Of a stretch of 64,000 bases of DNA, positions 1 to 7,790 are shown piece by piece. The stretch is from an uncultured Bifidobacterium sp. (GTDB taxonomy: Bacteria > Actinomycetota > Actinomycetes > Actinomycetales > Bifidobacteriaceae), in the NCBI RefSeq assembly GCF_945269915.1, contig NZ_CALYOY010000005.1, positions 1 to 64,000 on the forward strand. The letters are read 5' to 3'. Under the pieces are notes generated by a model that was not told the DNA's origin, searched no databases, and saw only the letters and a list, made by a program, of their open reading frames with translations. The translations under genes were made by a program, and so were the position numbers. Positions within the stretch are counted from its first letter, which is position 1; every line of letters starts with the position of its first letter.

Positions 1-242
1 CCGGCCGGTGTTCCGTCGGATGGTGATGTGGTTGGTGTGGGTGTGGGTGTGGCGGCTGGTGTGGCGGGCCGGGTCTGTTGCCTGTCGGCCGTGCGGGGGG
101 ATCGACCCCCCTGTGCCGTCATGGCCATGGCCGTGGGTGCCGCGTCGGCGGCGGCCGGGGCGTGGATTGCCGTGGGCAGGATCATGGCGGCCATGAGCAT
201 GACGGCAAGGACCAGCCGCGGTGAATATGCGAGACGATGCAA
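1..242 (-). CDS. Secreted protein, N-terminal part only (runs off window start)
   Basis: An open frame begins at a TTG codon (242-240) and stays open to the window edge, giving about 80 residues. It starts MHRLAYSPR, followed by a hydrophobic core (LVLAVMLMAAMIL, residues 10-22) and a likely signal-peptidase site near IHA-APAAA, then a Thr/Pro-rich linker (TPAATPTPTPTTSP). This is the layout of an exported cell-wall enzyme or surface protein, but the functional domain lies outside the window, so none is assigned. In-frame upstream there is a TGA and no ATG or GTG, so TTG is the only start that keeps the full signal peptide; a purine-rich stretch (GGGGGAAAGAAG) precedes it. Confidence 0.6.
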   Translation of the reverse strand, partial: MHRLAYSPRLVLAVMLMAAMILPTAIHAPAAADAAPTAMAMTAQGGRSPRTADRQQTRPATPAATPTPTPTTSPSDGTPA

Positions 243-375
243 GCTACGGACTTCTTTCCCCCAAACTCATCCCACCGTCTCAAACCGGCGGGAAAGCAAC
301 CCCACGTGCGCCACGGTGCCCTCCCCGGCACCCTGCACACGCGATGGACCCCCCAGTCCATCGCCGAACATTATA
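243..375 (-). promoter_or_regulatory. Promoter and structured 5' leader of the secreted-protein gene
   Basis: On the minus strand a perfect TATAAT (375-370) gives a predicted transcript start near 363 and a leader of about 120 nt. The leader can fold three consecutive hairpins: a 7-bp stem (343-349 with 356-362), a 6-bp stem (315-320 with 327-332) and a 7-bp stem with one G-U pair around CCCGCCG/CGGTGGG just before the start region. A nine-codon upstream ORF (MSLGERSP, 270-244) ends one base before the TTG start. The -35 is weak. I could not match the leader to a known riboswitch; the c-di-AMP class was considered and its conserved blocks were not found. Confidence 0.4.
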
Positions 376-518
376 CCACACAACCAGCACACACCCACCA
401 GGCAGAAAGACATAACCCGGCCTGCCCGGCCAGCGGAAGGAAGACCAAGGCCTCCTCGGGGACATCCGGTCGGGCGGGATAGGTCGTCAGGGGAACTGTT
501 CCGCAGCCCCGGGGGCAT

Positions 519-905
519 CTATTCTGATGAAGTCAGAATGTGGTGTCCCGCCAGGGCGGCGGCCATGACGAGCTGCTCGGTAAAGAGGGGGAAGGATGCC
601 CTCGCCCCCAGCCCGGGGCAGGACGACGATGCGGCGGAACTCGTACAGGTTGCGGTGTCCGAGGCCTGGACGACACCACCGTGCGTTCAGTCGATGGTGA
701 TCACGACCTGGCCTGGCTCGTGGGCCGGCGTGGTCACCATCCAGGTGTGGTCAGCGTTCGCAGCAGGGCCGGTGCCCGTTGATGCGCCGAACCTGACGGA
801 GGTGGGGACACCTGGGGTGAGGTATCAATCCGGCCCGGTGTGGGGATGCCGCAGGGTGCAGGCGGGGTCAGAATGACGGTGGTGCCGCCGCCCCGATGCG
901 CAGCA
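519..905 (-). pseudogene. Decayed LPxTG cell-wall-anchored IPT/TIG-domain surface protein, 3' end
   Basis: Three minus-strand fragments in shifted frames read as one protein C-terminus. GGGTTVILTPPAP (about 905-865) and SVRFGAS...VTTPAHEPGQVVITID (about 800-690) resemble an IPT/TIG domain. An in-frame TGA follows at 689-687. NLYEFRRIVVLPRAGGEGILP (about 648-590) resembles a sortase anchor with an LPxxG motif. The hydrophobic tail LVMAAALAGHHILTSSE ends at TAG 521-519. Removing one C from the minus-strand C5 run (587-591) joins GEGILP to LFTEQLVMAAALAG in one frame, so that site is a simple frameshift. The remaining shift and the stop show that the gene is broken. The 5' part is not recognisable. 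Confidence 0.6.
521..539. repeat. Inverted repeat ATTCTGA-N5-TCAGAAT
   Basis: A perfect 7-bp inverted repeat separated by five bases overlaps the stop codon of the decayed surface gene. It could be a remnant of its terminator or an operator for the leftward promoter at about 375. There is no T-run after it on the minus strand. Confidence 0.35.
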
Positions 906-1131
906 GCACCTTCCCGATACCCAGACACACCAGGGTCGCCATATCGGGAAAAGAATAACGCAGGCTGAAGTGAGGAAACGTCGGCCCTGGTCGGGCCGTG
1001 ACCCACGGAAAGGCGCCAGACGGCTGGGGCCGATCCCCCCCCCCCCATGTCGTAGCGGGGTCGGCGGAAACTGTGTGATTTGTATCCACGGGAGGGTGTT
1101 CGGCTTGGCCAGGGAGGCTCATGGATATGGA
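906..1131. other. Non-coding or unreadable stretch with a 12-C homopolymer
   Basis: No convincing gene is seen. Frames on the minus strand change repeatedly and may be the rest of the decayed surface protein. A run of 12 C (1035-1046; G12 on the minus strand) is the longest homopolymer I noticed in the window. The stretch ends at the terminator of the Rpf-like gene, so no room remains for a separate promoter. Confidence 0.4.
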
Positions 1132-1167
1132 AGGATCCCCCACCGGCTGACGCCTGTGGGGGATCCT
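1132..1167 (-). terminator. Terminator hairpin of the Rpf-like gene
   Basis: A 12-bp stem (1132-1143 with 1156-1167, arms AGGATCCCCCAC and GTGGGGGATCCT) with a 12-nt loop lies about 20 bases past the stop codon of the minus-strand gene. Only a short, mixed T stretch follows, so termination may be imperfect. Confidence 0.6.
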
Positions 1168-1188
1168 GAGTGGTCTTGGTCTGTCGGA

Positions 1189-2211
1189 TCAGTACCAGCC
1201 CGCTGCCTGGGAGTGGGACCAGGCGCCGCAGGGGGTGCCGTACCGTCCCTGGATGTACCCGAGGCCCCAGGTGATCTGGGTGCGGGGGTTGGTCTGCCAA
1301 TCCGCTCCGGCCGACGACATCTTGCTGCCGGGCAGTGCCTGGGGGATGCCGTAGGCACCGGAAGGATTGGCGGCGTTGGTTCTCCAGCCGGACTCCTTGT
1401 TCCAGAGCTGGACCAGGCAGGTGAACTGGTCCTCGCCCCACCCTCGTGAGGTGACCAGTTCGTGGGCGACACTCTGGGACTCGCCGACGGGTGCCGTGGT
1501 CGTGGCGGGGCCGGACGAGACCGACGAGCCAGCACTGCCGGCACTGCCGGTGCCGACCAGGACGACCTTGTCTACCGGAGCCGACTTGACAAAGGAGGCG
1601 AAGACGTTGCTGGACAGGTTCTTCCTGCCGGCCGCCGTGACCAGGCTGGTGGTCTCCATGACGCCGTTCTTCCCTTCGGTCTTGACCTTGGTGGTTCCGG
1701 CGGGGAGGGAGTCGGTCTTCTCTTCGATGGTGTTGAAGGGGATGTCGGACTCTTCGGTGGCGACCTGGGCGTCGGCCCGGTCGATCCTGATGACGGTCTT
1801 CTCGCTGACCGGTGTGGTCAGGGCCGGGCTGACCTGGTCACCGGGTTCCAGGGTGATGTCGCCGGCCTCGAGAACGGACTTCACGTCGGTGAAGTGGTTG
1901 CCCAGGACCACCCTGTTCTTCCCGTTGATCTGCACGGTGACATAGGAGGTGTTGGCGGTTGACCCGCCCTCGCCGTTGCGCAGGGCCTGCCTGGTGGAGC
2001 TACGTGAGACCTCCAGGTTGCCCTGCTGGGTGGCGGAATATGCAGTCATGCCCTGGGTGGGGCTGCCGCCCTGTGATGTATAGAAGTCGCGGGAGATGAA
2101 TCCCGCACCGATGACCATGCCGATGACGGTGACGCCTGCGCCCAACCGCAGCCACTGACGCCTGGTCAGGGCCTTGACCGCGGCCATCCGCCCTCTTCGA
2201 TGGTTCGCCAT
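1189..2211 (-). CDS. G5-domain, Rpf/transglycosylase-like cell-wall protein
   Basis: This is an envelope-anchored muralytic protein of about 340 residues. A basic N-terminus precedes one membrane segment or signal anchor (about residues 21-41). A G5 domain follows (about 147-221), then a Ser/Gly/Thr linker and a C-terminal lysozyme-like transglycosylase fold (about 258-340) with the probable catalytic Glu in NKESGW (about residue 273) and the GAYGIPQALPGSKM segment typical of SLT/Rpf-like enzymes. Such proteins cleave peptidoglycan during growth and division. The ATG at 2211 is preferred over the TTG at 2232 because AGGAG sits 4 nt before it. It lies downstream of trxA but has its own promoter. 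Confidence 0.85.
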   Translation of the reverse strand: MANHRRGRMAAVKALTRRQWLRLGAGVTVIGMVIGAGFISRDFYTSQGGSPTQGMTAYSATQQGNLEVSRSSTRQALRNGEGGSTANTSYVTVQINGKNRVVLGNHFTDVKSVLEAGDITLEPGDQVSPALTTPVSEKTVIRIDRADAQVATEESDIPFNTIEEKTDSLPAGTTKVKTEGKNGVMETTSLVTAAGRKNLSSNVFASFVKSAPVDKVVLVGTGSAGSAGSSVSSGPATTTAPVGESQSVAHELVTSRGWGEDQFTCLVQLWNKESGWRTNAANPSGAYGIPQALPGSKMSSAGADWQTNPRTQITWGLGYIQGRYGTPCGAWSHSQAAGWY

Positions 2212-2321
2212 TACACTCCTCTGTTTGGCCAACAGATCCTCAGCGACATGCAGACCGGACTCAATCCGCGCCCGCCCTCATCCGGGCATACCGAAAGAGG
2301 CGCTGGAACATATATCTGACC

Positions 2322-2350
2322 ATTATAGACCCTTGTCCCTACCGAGCCAA
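2322..2350 (-). promoter_or_regulatory. Sigma70-type promoter of the Rpf-like gene
   Basis: On the minus strand, TTGGCT (2350-2345), a 17-nt spacer and a perfect TATAAT (2327-2322) form a near-consensus promoter. The predicted start near 2315 leaves a leader of about 100 nt before the ATG at 2211. Confidence 0.65.
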
Positions 2351-2376
2351 CACGGGCGGGGAGGGGGCTCCTGAGA

Positions 2377-2721
2377 TCAGGTCTCCGAGGTCACGCCCAT
2401 GTCGGCCTGTCGGGCCTGCTGGATCAGGTCATCCAGATCGGAAGCCCTCAGGGCCCCCGCCTGTTTGAAGATGATCTGGCCCTGCTTGGCGATCATCAGG
2501 GTGGGGACCGCCTGGATTCCCGCGGCCGCAGCCAGGTCCTGGTTCTGGTCGATGTCGACCTTGCCGAAGACGATGTCGGTGTTCTCCTGGGAGGCCTTGT
2601 CGAAGATGGGGCCGAAGGCCTTGCAGGGCCCGCACCAGGTGGCCCAGAAGTCGATCAGTACCAGGTCGTTCCCGCTGATGGTCTGCTCGAAGTTCTCTGA
2701 GGTGATAGTCGTAGTGGCCAT
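2377..2721 (-). CDS. trxA: Thioredoxin
   Basis: A 114-residue cytoplasmic thioredoxin that reduces protein disulfides through its WCGPC active site (Cys30 and Cys33 in FWATWCGPCK). The cis-proline loop AVPTLM is present and the length is normal for a single-domain thioredoxin. A strong ribosome-binding site, AAGGAG, lies about 7 nt before the ATG. The gene is divergent from the DUF4916 gene and upstream of the Rpf-like gene, which has its own promoter. No thioredoxin reductase is in view. Confidence 0.95.
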   Translation of the reverse strand: MATTTITSENFEQTISGNDLVLIDFWATWCGPCKAFGPIFDKASQENTDIVFGKVDIDQNQDLAAAAGIQAVPTLMIAKQGQIIFKQAGALRASDLDDLIQQARQADMGVTSET

Positions 2722-2881
2722 ACTCGTGCTCCTTACGAATCATGTTGGGATCTGGTCAGGTGACTGCAAGACAACCGATCCCTTACCATCAGCATTCCAT
2801 CATGGCTGGAGAAAGCCCCGGAATCAGCTCAGGGTGTAGATATGGACGGGCGGTTTGGACCGGTCAAGCCGGGAATCGATA

Positions 2882-3520
2882 ATGGGGTGTATGCCAGTGC
2901 TGAATGACGAGATACCCGACGACGATGACTTCGATGCCGATCGGAAGCGGGGCGAGTTCTCGAACATCACCCCCGAGGACTTCGTCCGTGGCACATCGCG
3001 GGGGAACCCCCCGGGGTGGCTGGACAAGGACCGGATCGACCAGGCCCGCAGGGAACTGCCCATGGCCTATGTCGAGGTGGTGCCGGTCCGGGCGGACGAT
3101 CTGGGAGGCGTATCCCAGGTGGGTTCCCTGCTCTGCGTCGGTGATGACGGCAATATAGAGAGGACCCTGATCACCGGACGGGTGCTCTACCACGAGACCA
3201 TCAGGGAGGCCCTGGCCAGGAACATCGCCAAGGACCTGGGAGAGCTGGCCCTGCCCGTCCTGCCCACCGGGCTCCAACCCTTCACCGTGGCCGAGTTCTT
3301 CCCCACGCCCGGCGTATCCGAATACTATGATCCCCGCCAGCATGCCATCGCCCTCTGCTACCTGATTCCCGTGGCCGGCGACTGCAAGCCCCAGGACGAG
3401 ACCCTGGACGTGGAATGGGTCGACCCCAGGGGAGACATGCTCGACACCTTCATCAGCCAGATGCCCAACGGGCACGGACGGGTGCTCCGCACGGCCCTGT
3501 CATGGGCCGGGGTTCTCTGA
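2882..3520 (+). CDS. DUF4916 family protein with degenerate Nudix fold
   Basis: About 212 residues. The N-terminus is acidic (EIPDDDDFD) and the central region has the beta-strand pattern of a Nudix hydrolase. The Nudix box itself is degenerate: the segment GRVLYHETIREALARNIAKDLGEL keeps the first Gly and Glu, but where REUxEExGU is expected it reads RNIAKDLG, so the metal-binding Glu pair is lost. This matches the actinobacterial DUF4916 family, whose substrate is not known to me. Start codons ATG 2882, ATG 2891 and TTG 2855 are all possible and none has a strong ribosome-binding site. An alpha/beta hydrolase gene follows after about 56 bases. Confidence 0.75.
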   Translation: MGCMPVLNDEIPDDDDFDADRKRGEFSNITPEDFVRGTSRGNPPGWLDKDRIDQARRELPMAYVEVVPVRADDLGGVSQVGSLLCVGDDGNIERTLITGRVLYHETIREALARNIAKDLGELALPVLPTGLQPFTVAEFFPTPGVSEYYDPRQHAIALCYLIPVAGDCKPQDETLDVEWVDPRGDMLDTFISQMPNGHGRVLRTALSWAGVL

Positions 3521-3576
3521 GTTCCGATTTTGCATACCAGTGCACTACCAGCAGCAGGAAAGGCGGTCCGAGGCCG

Positions 3577-4473
3577 ATGACCATGACCATCACCAATACC
3601 GTTCATCGTGGGGGGAGGGGGCTGCCGCTGGTCCTCTGCCATGCCTTCCCGGTGGATCATCGGATGTGGAACAGGTGTGCGTCCAGCCTCATCGACCGGG
3701 CCGACCGGCGTGGGCTGGTCCCCTTCCCGGTCTATGCGCCGGACATGCCCGGGGCGGGCGACTGCCCCCTGCCCGAGGCCGGGCAGAACGGCGAGGTGGC
3801 CCCGGACGGCGCCTACCCCCAGGCCCTGGACCGGATGGCCGACGCCTTCGTCAACATGGTTGCCGGACTCGGGCACCGGAAGGCCATATGGGTGGGCCTT
3901 TCCATGGGAGGATACCTGGTGGAGGCCATCTGGCGGCTCCACCCCGAGGCGGTGGCCGGCCTGGCCCTCTGCGACACCACGACCAGGGGCGATACCCCGC
4001 AGTCCCGGGCCAACCGGCTGGACGTGGCCCAGGACTGTCTGGAGACCGGCTCGGTTGATGGGGTCATGCACTTCGCCCGGCCCCAGGAGGGTGATTCCAG
4101 GATCAAGACCTCTCCGGAGTTCATCGAGACCATGACCGGGTGGATCAGGTCCCAGTCGCCCCAGGGCATCGCCTGGAGGGAGCGGATGGCCGCCGGGCGC
4201 CCTGACCAGACCGGTCTGCTGCCCGGCATCGACGTTCCCCTGACCATGGTTTCGGGGGAGTTGGATCCCTCCAGTTCACCCCGGACCATGCGCCCCCTGG
4301 CCCGGGCCGCCACCTCGGCACCCGGCGGGGTCAGGTTCGTGCAGGTCCCCGAATGCGGCCACTTCAGCGCCGTGGAGCATCCCGAGGCGGTGGCCTCGGC
4401 CCTGGTCGACCTGGTGGCCGATGTTCAGGCATCGTGCGGGGCCGACGAAACCGGGGCGGGCCACGATGAGTGA
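3577..4473 (+). CDS. Alpha/beta hydrolase
   Basis: A 298-residue serine hydrolase of the alpha/beta fold. It shows the oxyanion segment LPLVLCHAFP near residue 17, the nucleophile elbow GLSMGG (Ser109), a probable acid in SGELDPSSS and the catalytic His in ECGHFSAVEHPE near the C-terminus. There is no signal peptide, so it is probably cytoplasmic. The substrate is unknown; esterase, lactonase or similar small-molecule hydrolysis is possible. The ATG at 3577 starts exactly where family similarity begins; the frame extends further upstream but without family-like sequence. It overlaps nudC by 8 nt, so the two are co-translated. Confidence 0.85.
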   Translation: MTMTITNTVHRGGRGLPLVLCHAFPVDHRMWNRCASSLIDRADRRGLVPFPVYAPDMPGAGDCPLPEAGQNGEVAPDGAYPQALDRMADAFVNMVAGLGHRKAIWVGLSMGGYLVEAIWRLHPEAVAGLALCDTTTRGDTPQSRANRLDVAQDCLETGSVDGVMHFARPQEGDSRIKTSPEFIETMTGWIRSQSPQGIAWRERMAAGRPDQTGLLPGIDVPLTMVSGELDPSSSPRTMRPLARAATSAPGGVRFVQVPECGHFSAVEHPEAVASALVDLVADVQASCGADETGAGHDE

Positions 4474-5524
4474 TTCCCCCCGTTCCGCCCTCTCCCCCCG
4501 TTCCGCCTTCTCTCCTTTGGCCCTGACCCAGGTCCTTCCCTTTCTTCCCCTGGCGCAGGGGGATGTGGATTACCACGTCGCCCGCCGCAGCCGGCCCGAC
4601 CTGATGCGGGACCTGACCGGATCCCCGGCCGTGGACGTGATCCTGGTGGACCGTGACCACCTGGCCGTTCCCAAGGGGCAGGGCGGCACCGCCGGCCGCC
4701 GGCATGCCAGGATCCGCCTGGCCATGCTGCCCGCCACCTACCTGGCGGGGATGCTTGATGGGGAGGACCGGGAATCCTGGCCCCTGTACTATCTGGGCTC
4801 CAAGGACGGCCGTGACTATCTGGCCCTGGATTTGGCCCTGCTGGGGCAGGGTGCCGACGATGGCCGGACCGTAGACGGCGGGCTGGGGCAATCGGCCGGG
4901 GAACGGTTCGATTGGCTTGGGCTCCGGGAGTTCGCCCCCCATGGCACACCCCGGCAGGTGGGCCTGGCCACCAGCGCGGTCTCCCTGTCCATGTGGCAGA
5001 ACCGGCAGCGCTTCTGCCCCGCCTGTGGCGCCCCGGTGAAGCCCTGTATGAGTGGATGGGCCCAACGCTGCCTGGGCGCGGACCCCGGTCACACCCTTTT
5101 CCCGCGGATCGAGCCGGCCGTCATCATGGCCGTTGTGGATTCCCGGGATCGGCTCCTCCTCCAGCACAACAGCGCCTGGGGACCTGATTTCCATTCGGTG
5201 ACCGCCGGGTTCGTCGAGGCCGGCGAGAACCTTGAGCACGCCGTACGCCGCGAGACCATGGAGGAGGTCGGGGTCCCGGTGGGGGAGGTTCACTACATGG
5301 GGTCCCAGCCATGGCCCTTCCCATCCTCCCTGATGGTGGCCTTCAAGGCCCGCGCCATGATGACCGGTATTCGGGTGGACGGTCAGGAAACCAAGGAGGC
5401 CGCCTGGTTCAGCCGTGACGAATTGAGCGCCAGTATGGCGGCCGGCACCATCCGCATGCCCAAGCGGGCGACCATAGCCCGGGCCATGATCGAGGAATGG
5501 TACGGCAAGGGCCTGGAGGAATAG
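4466..5524 (+). CDS. nudC: NAD(H) pyrophosphatase / NAD-cap hydrolase, Nudix family
   Basis: A 352-residue NudC-type enzyme hydrolysing NADH or NAD-capped RNA. The zinc-ribbon region begins FCPACG (Cys183, Cys186), with further Cys at about 194 and 202; the usual last CxxC is replaced by CLGADPGH. The Nudix box is intact in GFVEAGENLEHAVRRETMEEVG (about 248-270), and the SQPWPFPSSLM motif that marks NudC follows. The N-terminal third is the family's variable domain. The ATG at 4466 overlaps the end of the hydrolase gene, which fixes the start. Confidence 0.9.
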   Translation: MSDSPRSALSPRSAFSPLALTQVLPFLPLAQGDVDYHVARRSRPDLMRDLTGSPAVDVILVDRDHLAVPKGQGGTAGRRHARIRLAMLPATYLAGMLDGEDRESWPLYYLGSKDGRDYLALDLALLGQGADDGRTVDGGLGQSAGERFDWLGLREFAPHGTPRQVGLATSAVSLSMWQNRQRFCPACGAPVKPCMSGWAQRCLGADPGHTLFPRIEPAVIMAVVDSRDRLLLQHNSAWGPDFHSVTAGFVEAGENLEHAVRRETMEEVGVPVGEVHYMGSQPWPFPSSLMVAFKARAMMTGIRVDGQETKEAAWFSRDELSASMAAGTIRMPKRATIARAMIEEWYGKGLEE

Positions 5525-5585
5525 GGAATCTGGGTAAGGCGCAGGGTAGGATATTCCAAGGCGAGAACACGCGGAAAGGTGGCCT

Positions 5586-7265
5586 ATGTCTGTGGAAGGG
5601 CAATCGGAATCGCAGATTCCTCACGTTGAAGGGGGCGTCGAAGAGGCTGAAACCATAGCCATGCAGCCTGTTCGGTCTCCCGCGGACGGGACTGCGGCTG
5701 AGGGGCCGGTTGATCTTTTCCGGGACGGGGTCGGGGCACCGGAACCGGTTGATTTGTTTGATGATGAGGCGGCCAGCAGGGCCTTCGGACAGGAGGCCAT
5801 CGCAAAGCGGTCGTGGTTCGGGGCCCACAAGGCCATCTGGATCACCCTGGCGGTCGTCTTCCTCCTGGCGGTTGTTCTGGTGGGAGGGTTCCTCGGTGCC
5901 CGTCAGTACTTCCAGGACAGGGTGGCCCCGGGCGTCAGCTTCGCCGGGCAAAGCATGATGGGCAAGGACGCCGCCCAGGTCAGGCAGATCGTCAGCCGGA
6001 AGGTCAAGGATTCCAAGGTCGAGCTGGACGCCCCGGGCAGGGGGCCGGTCTCGGCGGGTCTGAGCGACCTGGGGGTCTCCGTCGACGAGGAGCGCACCGC
6101 CAAGGACCTCATGGAGAGCAAGCGCCAGGGCGACTTCGCCCGCCTCAACCCCTTCAAGCGGGTATCCGTACCCCTGGTGGCCAAGGACGACGAACTGAAG
6201 ATGGACCGGTACCTGACCGGAAGGCTCGTCGACGGGGGCGAGCATTCCGTCCCCTCCTCCATAGTCTTCGACGAGGGCCTGCACGCCTTCACGGTCCAGG
6301 AGGGGCGCGGGGGCCAGGCCCCCAGGCTGGATCCTGTCAAGGATGCGGTCTCCGCCCTGGTCCAGGAGCCCGGCCAGCAGGTCAGGGCCAAGGTCTCCTT
6401 CTACGACGTGCCCATGCCGATCAGCAAGGAGGTGGCCTCCAGGGTGGCCGGTGAGGCCAACCAGCGCATCGGCAAGGACCTGGTCATCCAGGGGGCCGAC
6501 GATGACACCATGAAGGTCCCGGCCCCGGTCGTGGCCTCCTGGGTGAAGCCGGATACGGACCTGAAGCGGGGGACCATGAGTCTGGACTTCGACCAGACCG
6601 CCGTATCCTCCTATCTGAGCCGGGAACTCCCCAAGGGTCTGGACCGGGAGATGGTCACGGCCGTCAACGTCAAGAACACCAAGGGTGAAGTGGTGGCCGA
6701 GACCACCAAGGGTGTGGACGGGGTCAAGGTCAAGGACTTCGACGCCACCGCAGACCAGGTCATCCAGGTGCTGAAGAGCGGGAGCATGGCGCCGGTCAAG
6801 GCCCAGGCCGATGTGACCCCCCACAAGGAGCAGACCAGGACCGCCCGCTACGATGTGCCGGACGGCGACACCTGGATCGACGTGAACCTCTCCAACCAGA
6901 CCGCCACCGCCTACCACGGCACCACCCCGGTCCAGACCTTCCTGATATGCTCGGGCAAGCCCTACGACGGTGACGGGTCCGACACGGGGACCTTCTTCAT
7001 CAACGTCCGCTACCAGGTCCAGACCATGCGGGGCCCGGGCTACGTCTCACCCGACGTCAGGTGGGTCTCCTACTACAACGGCAGCGAGGGCTTCCACACT
7101 GCCGACTGGAACTATGACGGCATCGCCAGGGGCGACCCCATGCACAACGGATCGCACGGATGCATCAACATGTACGAGCAGGATGCCAAGTGGATTTACG
7201 ACAATGCTCCGGTCGGCACCATGGTCAGGGTTTCCGGTCAGGTGCCCAGCGGTGCGGTCCGGTAG
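5586..7265 (+). CDS. Membrane-anchored L,D-transpeptidase (YkuD domain)
   Basis: This 559-residue protein cross-links peptidoglycan stem peptides through 3-3 bonds. An acidic cytoplasmic N-terminus (about 80 residues) is followed by one membrane helix (WITLAVVFLLAVVLVGGFLG, about residues 87-106), a long extracellular region with two putative PG-binding_4-like segments, and a C-terminal YkuD domain. The catalytic motif is HNGSHGCINM, with nucleophile Cys near residue 527. A ribosome-binding site (GGAAAGGTGG) precedes the ATG, and TAGGAT near 5548 may be the -10 element. L,D-transpeptidases can sustain cross-linking when D,D-transpeptidases are blocked by beta-lactams. Confidence 0.9.
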   Translation: MSVEGQSESQIPHVEGGVEEAETIAMQPVRSPADGTAAEGPVDLFRDGVGAPEPVDLFDDEAASRAFGQEAIAKRSWFGAHKAIWITLAVVFLLAVVLVGGFLGARQYFQDRVAPGVSFAGQSMMGKDAAQVRQIVSRKVKDSKVELDAPGRGPVSAGLSDLGVSVDEERTAKDLMESKRQGDFARLNPFKRVSVPLVAKDDELKMDRYLTGRLVDGGEHSVPSSIVFDEGLHAFTVQEGRGGQAPRLDPVKDAVSALVQEPGQQVRAKVSFYDVPMPISKEVASRVAGEANQRIGKDLVIQGADDDTMKVPAPVVASWVKPDTDLKRGTMSLDFDQTAVSSYLSRELPKGLDREMVTAVNVKNTKGEVVAETTKGVDGVKVKDFDATADQVIQVLKSGSMAPVKAQADVTPHKEQTRTARYDVPDGDTWIDVNLSNQTATAYHGTTPVQTFLICSGKPYDGDGSDTGTFFINVRYQVQTMRGPGYVSPDVRWVSYYNGSEGFHTADWNYDGIARGDPMHNGSHGCINMYEQDAKWIYDNAPVGTMVRVSGQVPSGAVR

Positions 7266-7350
7266 GCACCTCCATCCGCGCCTGGCGCACGACCCGGACC
7301 CAGGTGCCGATGAGGACCCGTATCCGCCCAGAGCAGAGTAGGCTGGAACC

Positions 7351-7764
7351 ATGAGCGAAGAAAACAGCGAAGGCACCCCACGACTGGACGTGCCCGACCA
7401 CCTGCAGTACTCCCCGGACCATGTCTGGATCGATACCTCCCAGGAGCCTGCCGTGCTCGGTGTAACCGAGTATGCGGCGGACCAGTTGGGTGACCTGGTC
7501 TTTTTGGACCTGCCCGAGACGGGGACCCAGGTCGAGGCCGGCGACGAGGTGGTGGAGTTGGAGTCATCCAAGGCGGTGGAACCCCTGGTCTGCCCGCTTT
7601 CGGGGACCATCGCCTACGTGAACCGGTCCGCTTCGGACGATCCCGCTGTCATCAACTCCGACCCGTACGGGGAGGGGTGGATCATGAAGATGACCCTGGA
7701 CGATGACGAACCCGATCTCCTCTCGGCGGACCAGTACAGCCAGATGCTCAGGAACCTGGGCTGA
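7351..7764 (+). CDS. gcvH: Glycine cleavage system H protein, orphan
   Basis: A 137-residue lipoyl-carrier protein. The lipoyl lysine is Lys74 in VVELESSKAVEPL, and the flanking GVTEYAADQLGDLVFLDLP and GEGWIMKM segments are classical GcvH. In the glycine cleavage complex H protein shuttles the aminomethyl group between P, T and L proteins, but no gcvP, gcvT or lpd is in view, and bifidobacteria generally lack the complex. A lipoate-protein ligase lies 6 kb downstream on the same strand. TAGGCT ends 6 nt before the ATG and there is no ribosome-binding site, which suggests a leaderless mRNA. Confidence 0.9.
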   Translation: MSEENSEGTPRLDVPDHLQYSPDHVWIDTSQEPAVLGVTEYAADQLGDLVFLDLPETGTQVEAGDEVVELESSKAVEPLVCPLSGTIAYVNRSASDDPAVINSDPYGEGWIMKMTLDDDEPDLLSADQYSQMLRNLG

Positions 7765-7790
7765 GGCGGAGGTTCTCGTCCTGAGGGGGC

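Noticed and set aside
243-375. c-di-AMP (ydaO) or cobalamin riboswitch before the secreted-protein gene
   Set aside because: Hairpins are present, but the conserved sequence blocks of either class could not be found, so only an unclassified structured leader is reported.
28-876. Long plus-strand open frame at the window start
   Set aside because: It lies opposite the secreted-protein gene and the surface-protein relic, has no ribosome-binding site, and its translation is low-complexity without domain-like structure.
3415-3576. N-terminal extension of the alpha/beta hydrolase reading back over the DUF4916 gene
   Set aside because: The extra 54 residues are Arg/Gly/His-rich, overlap the upstream gene and show no family similarity; ATG 3577 fits better.
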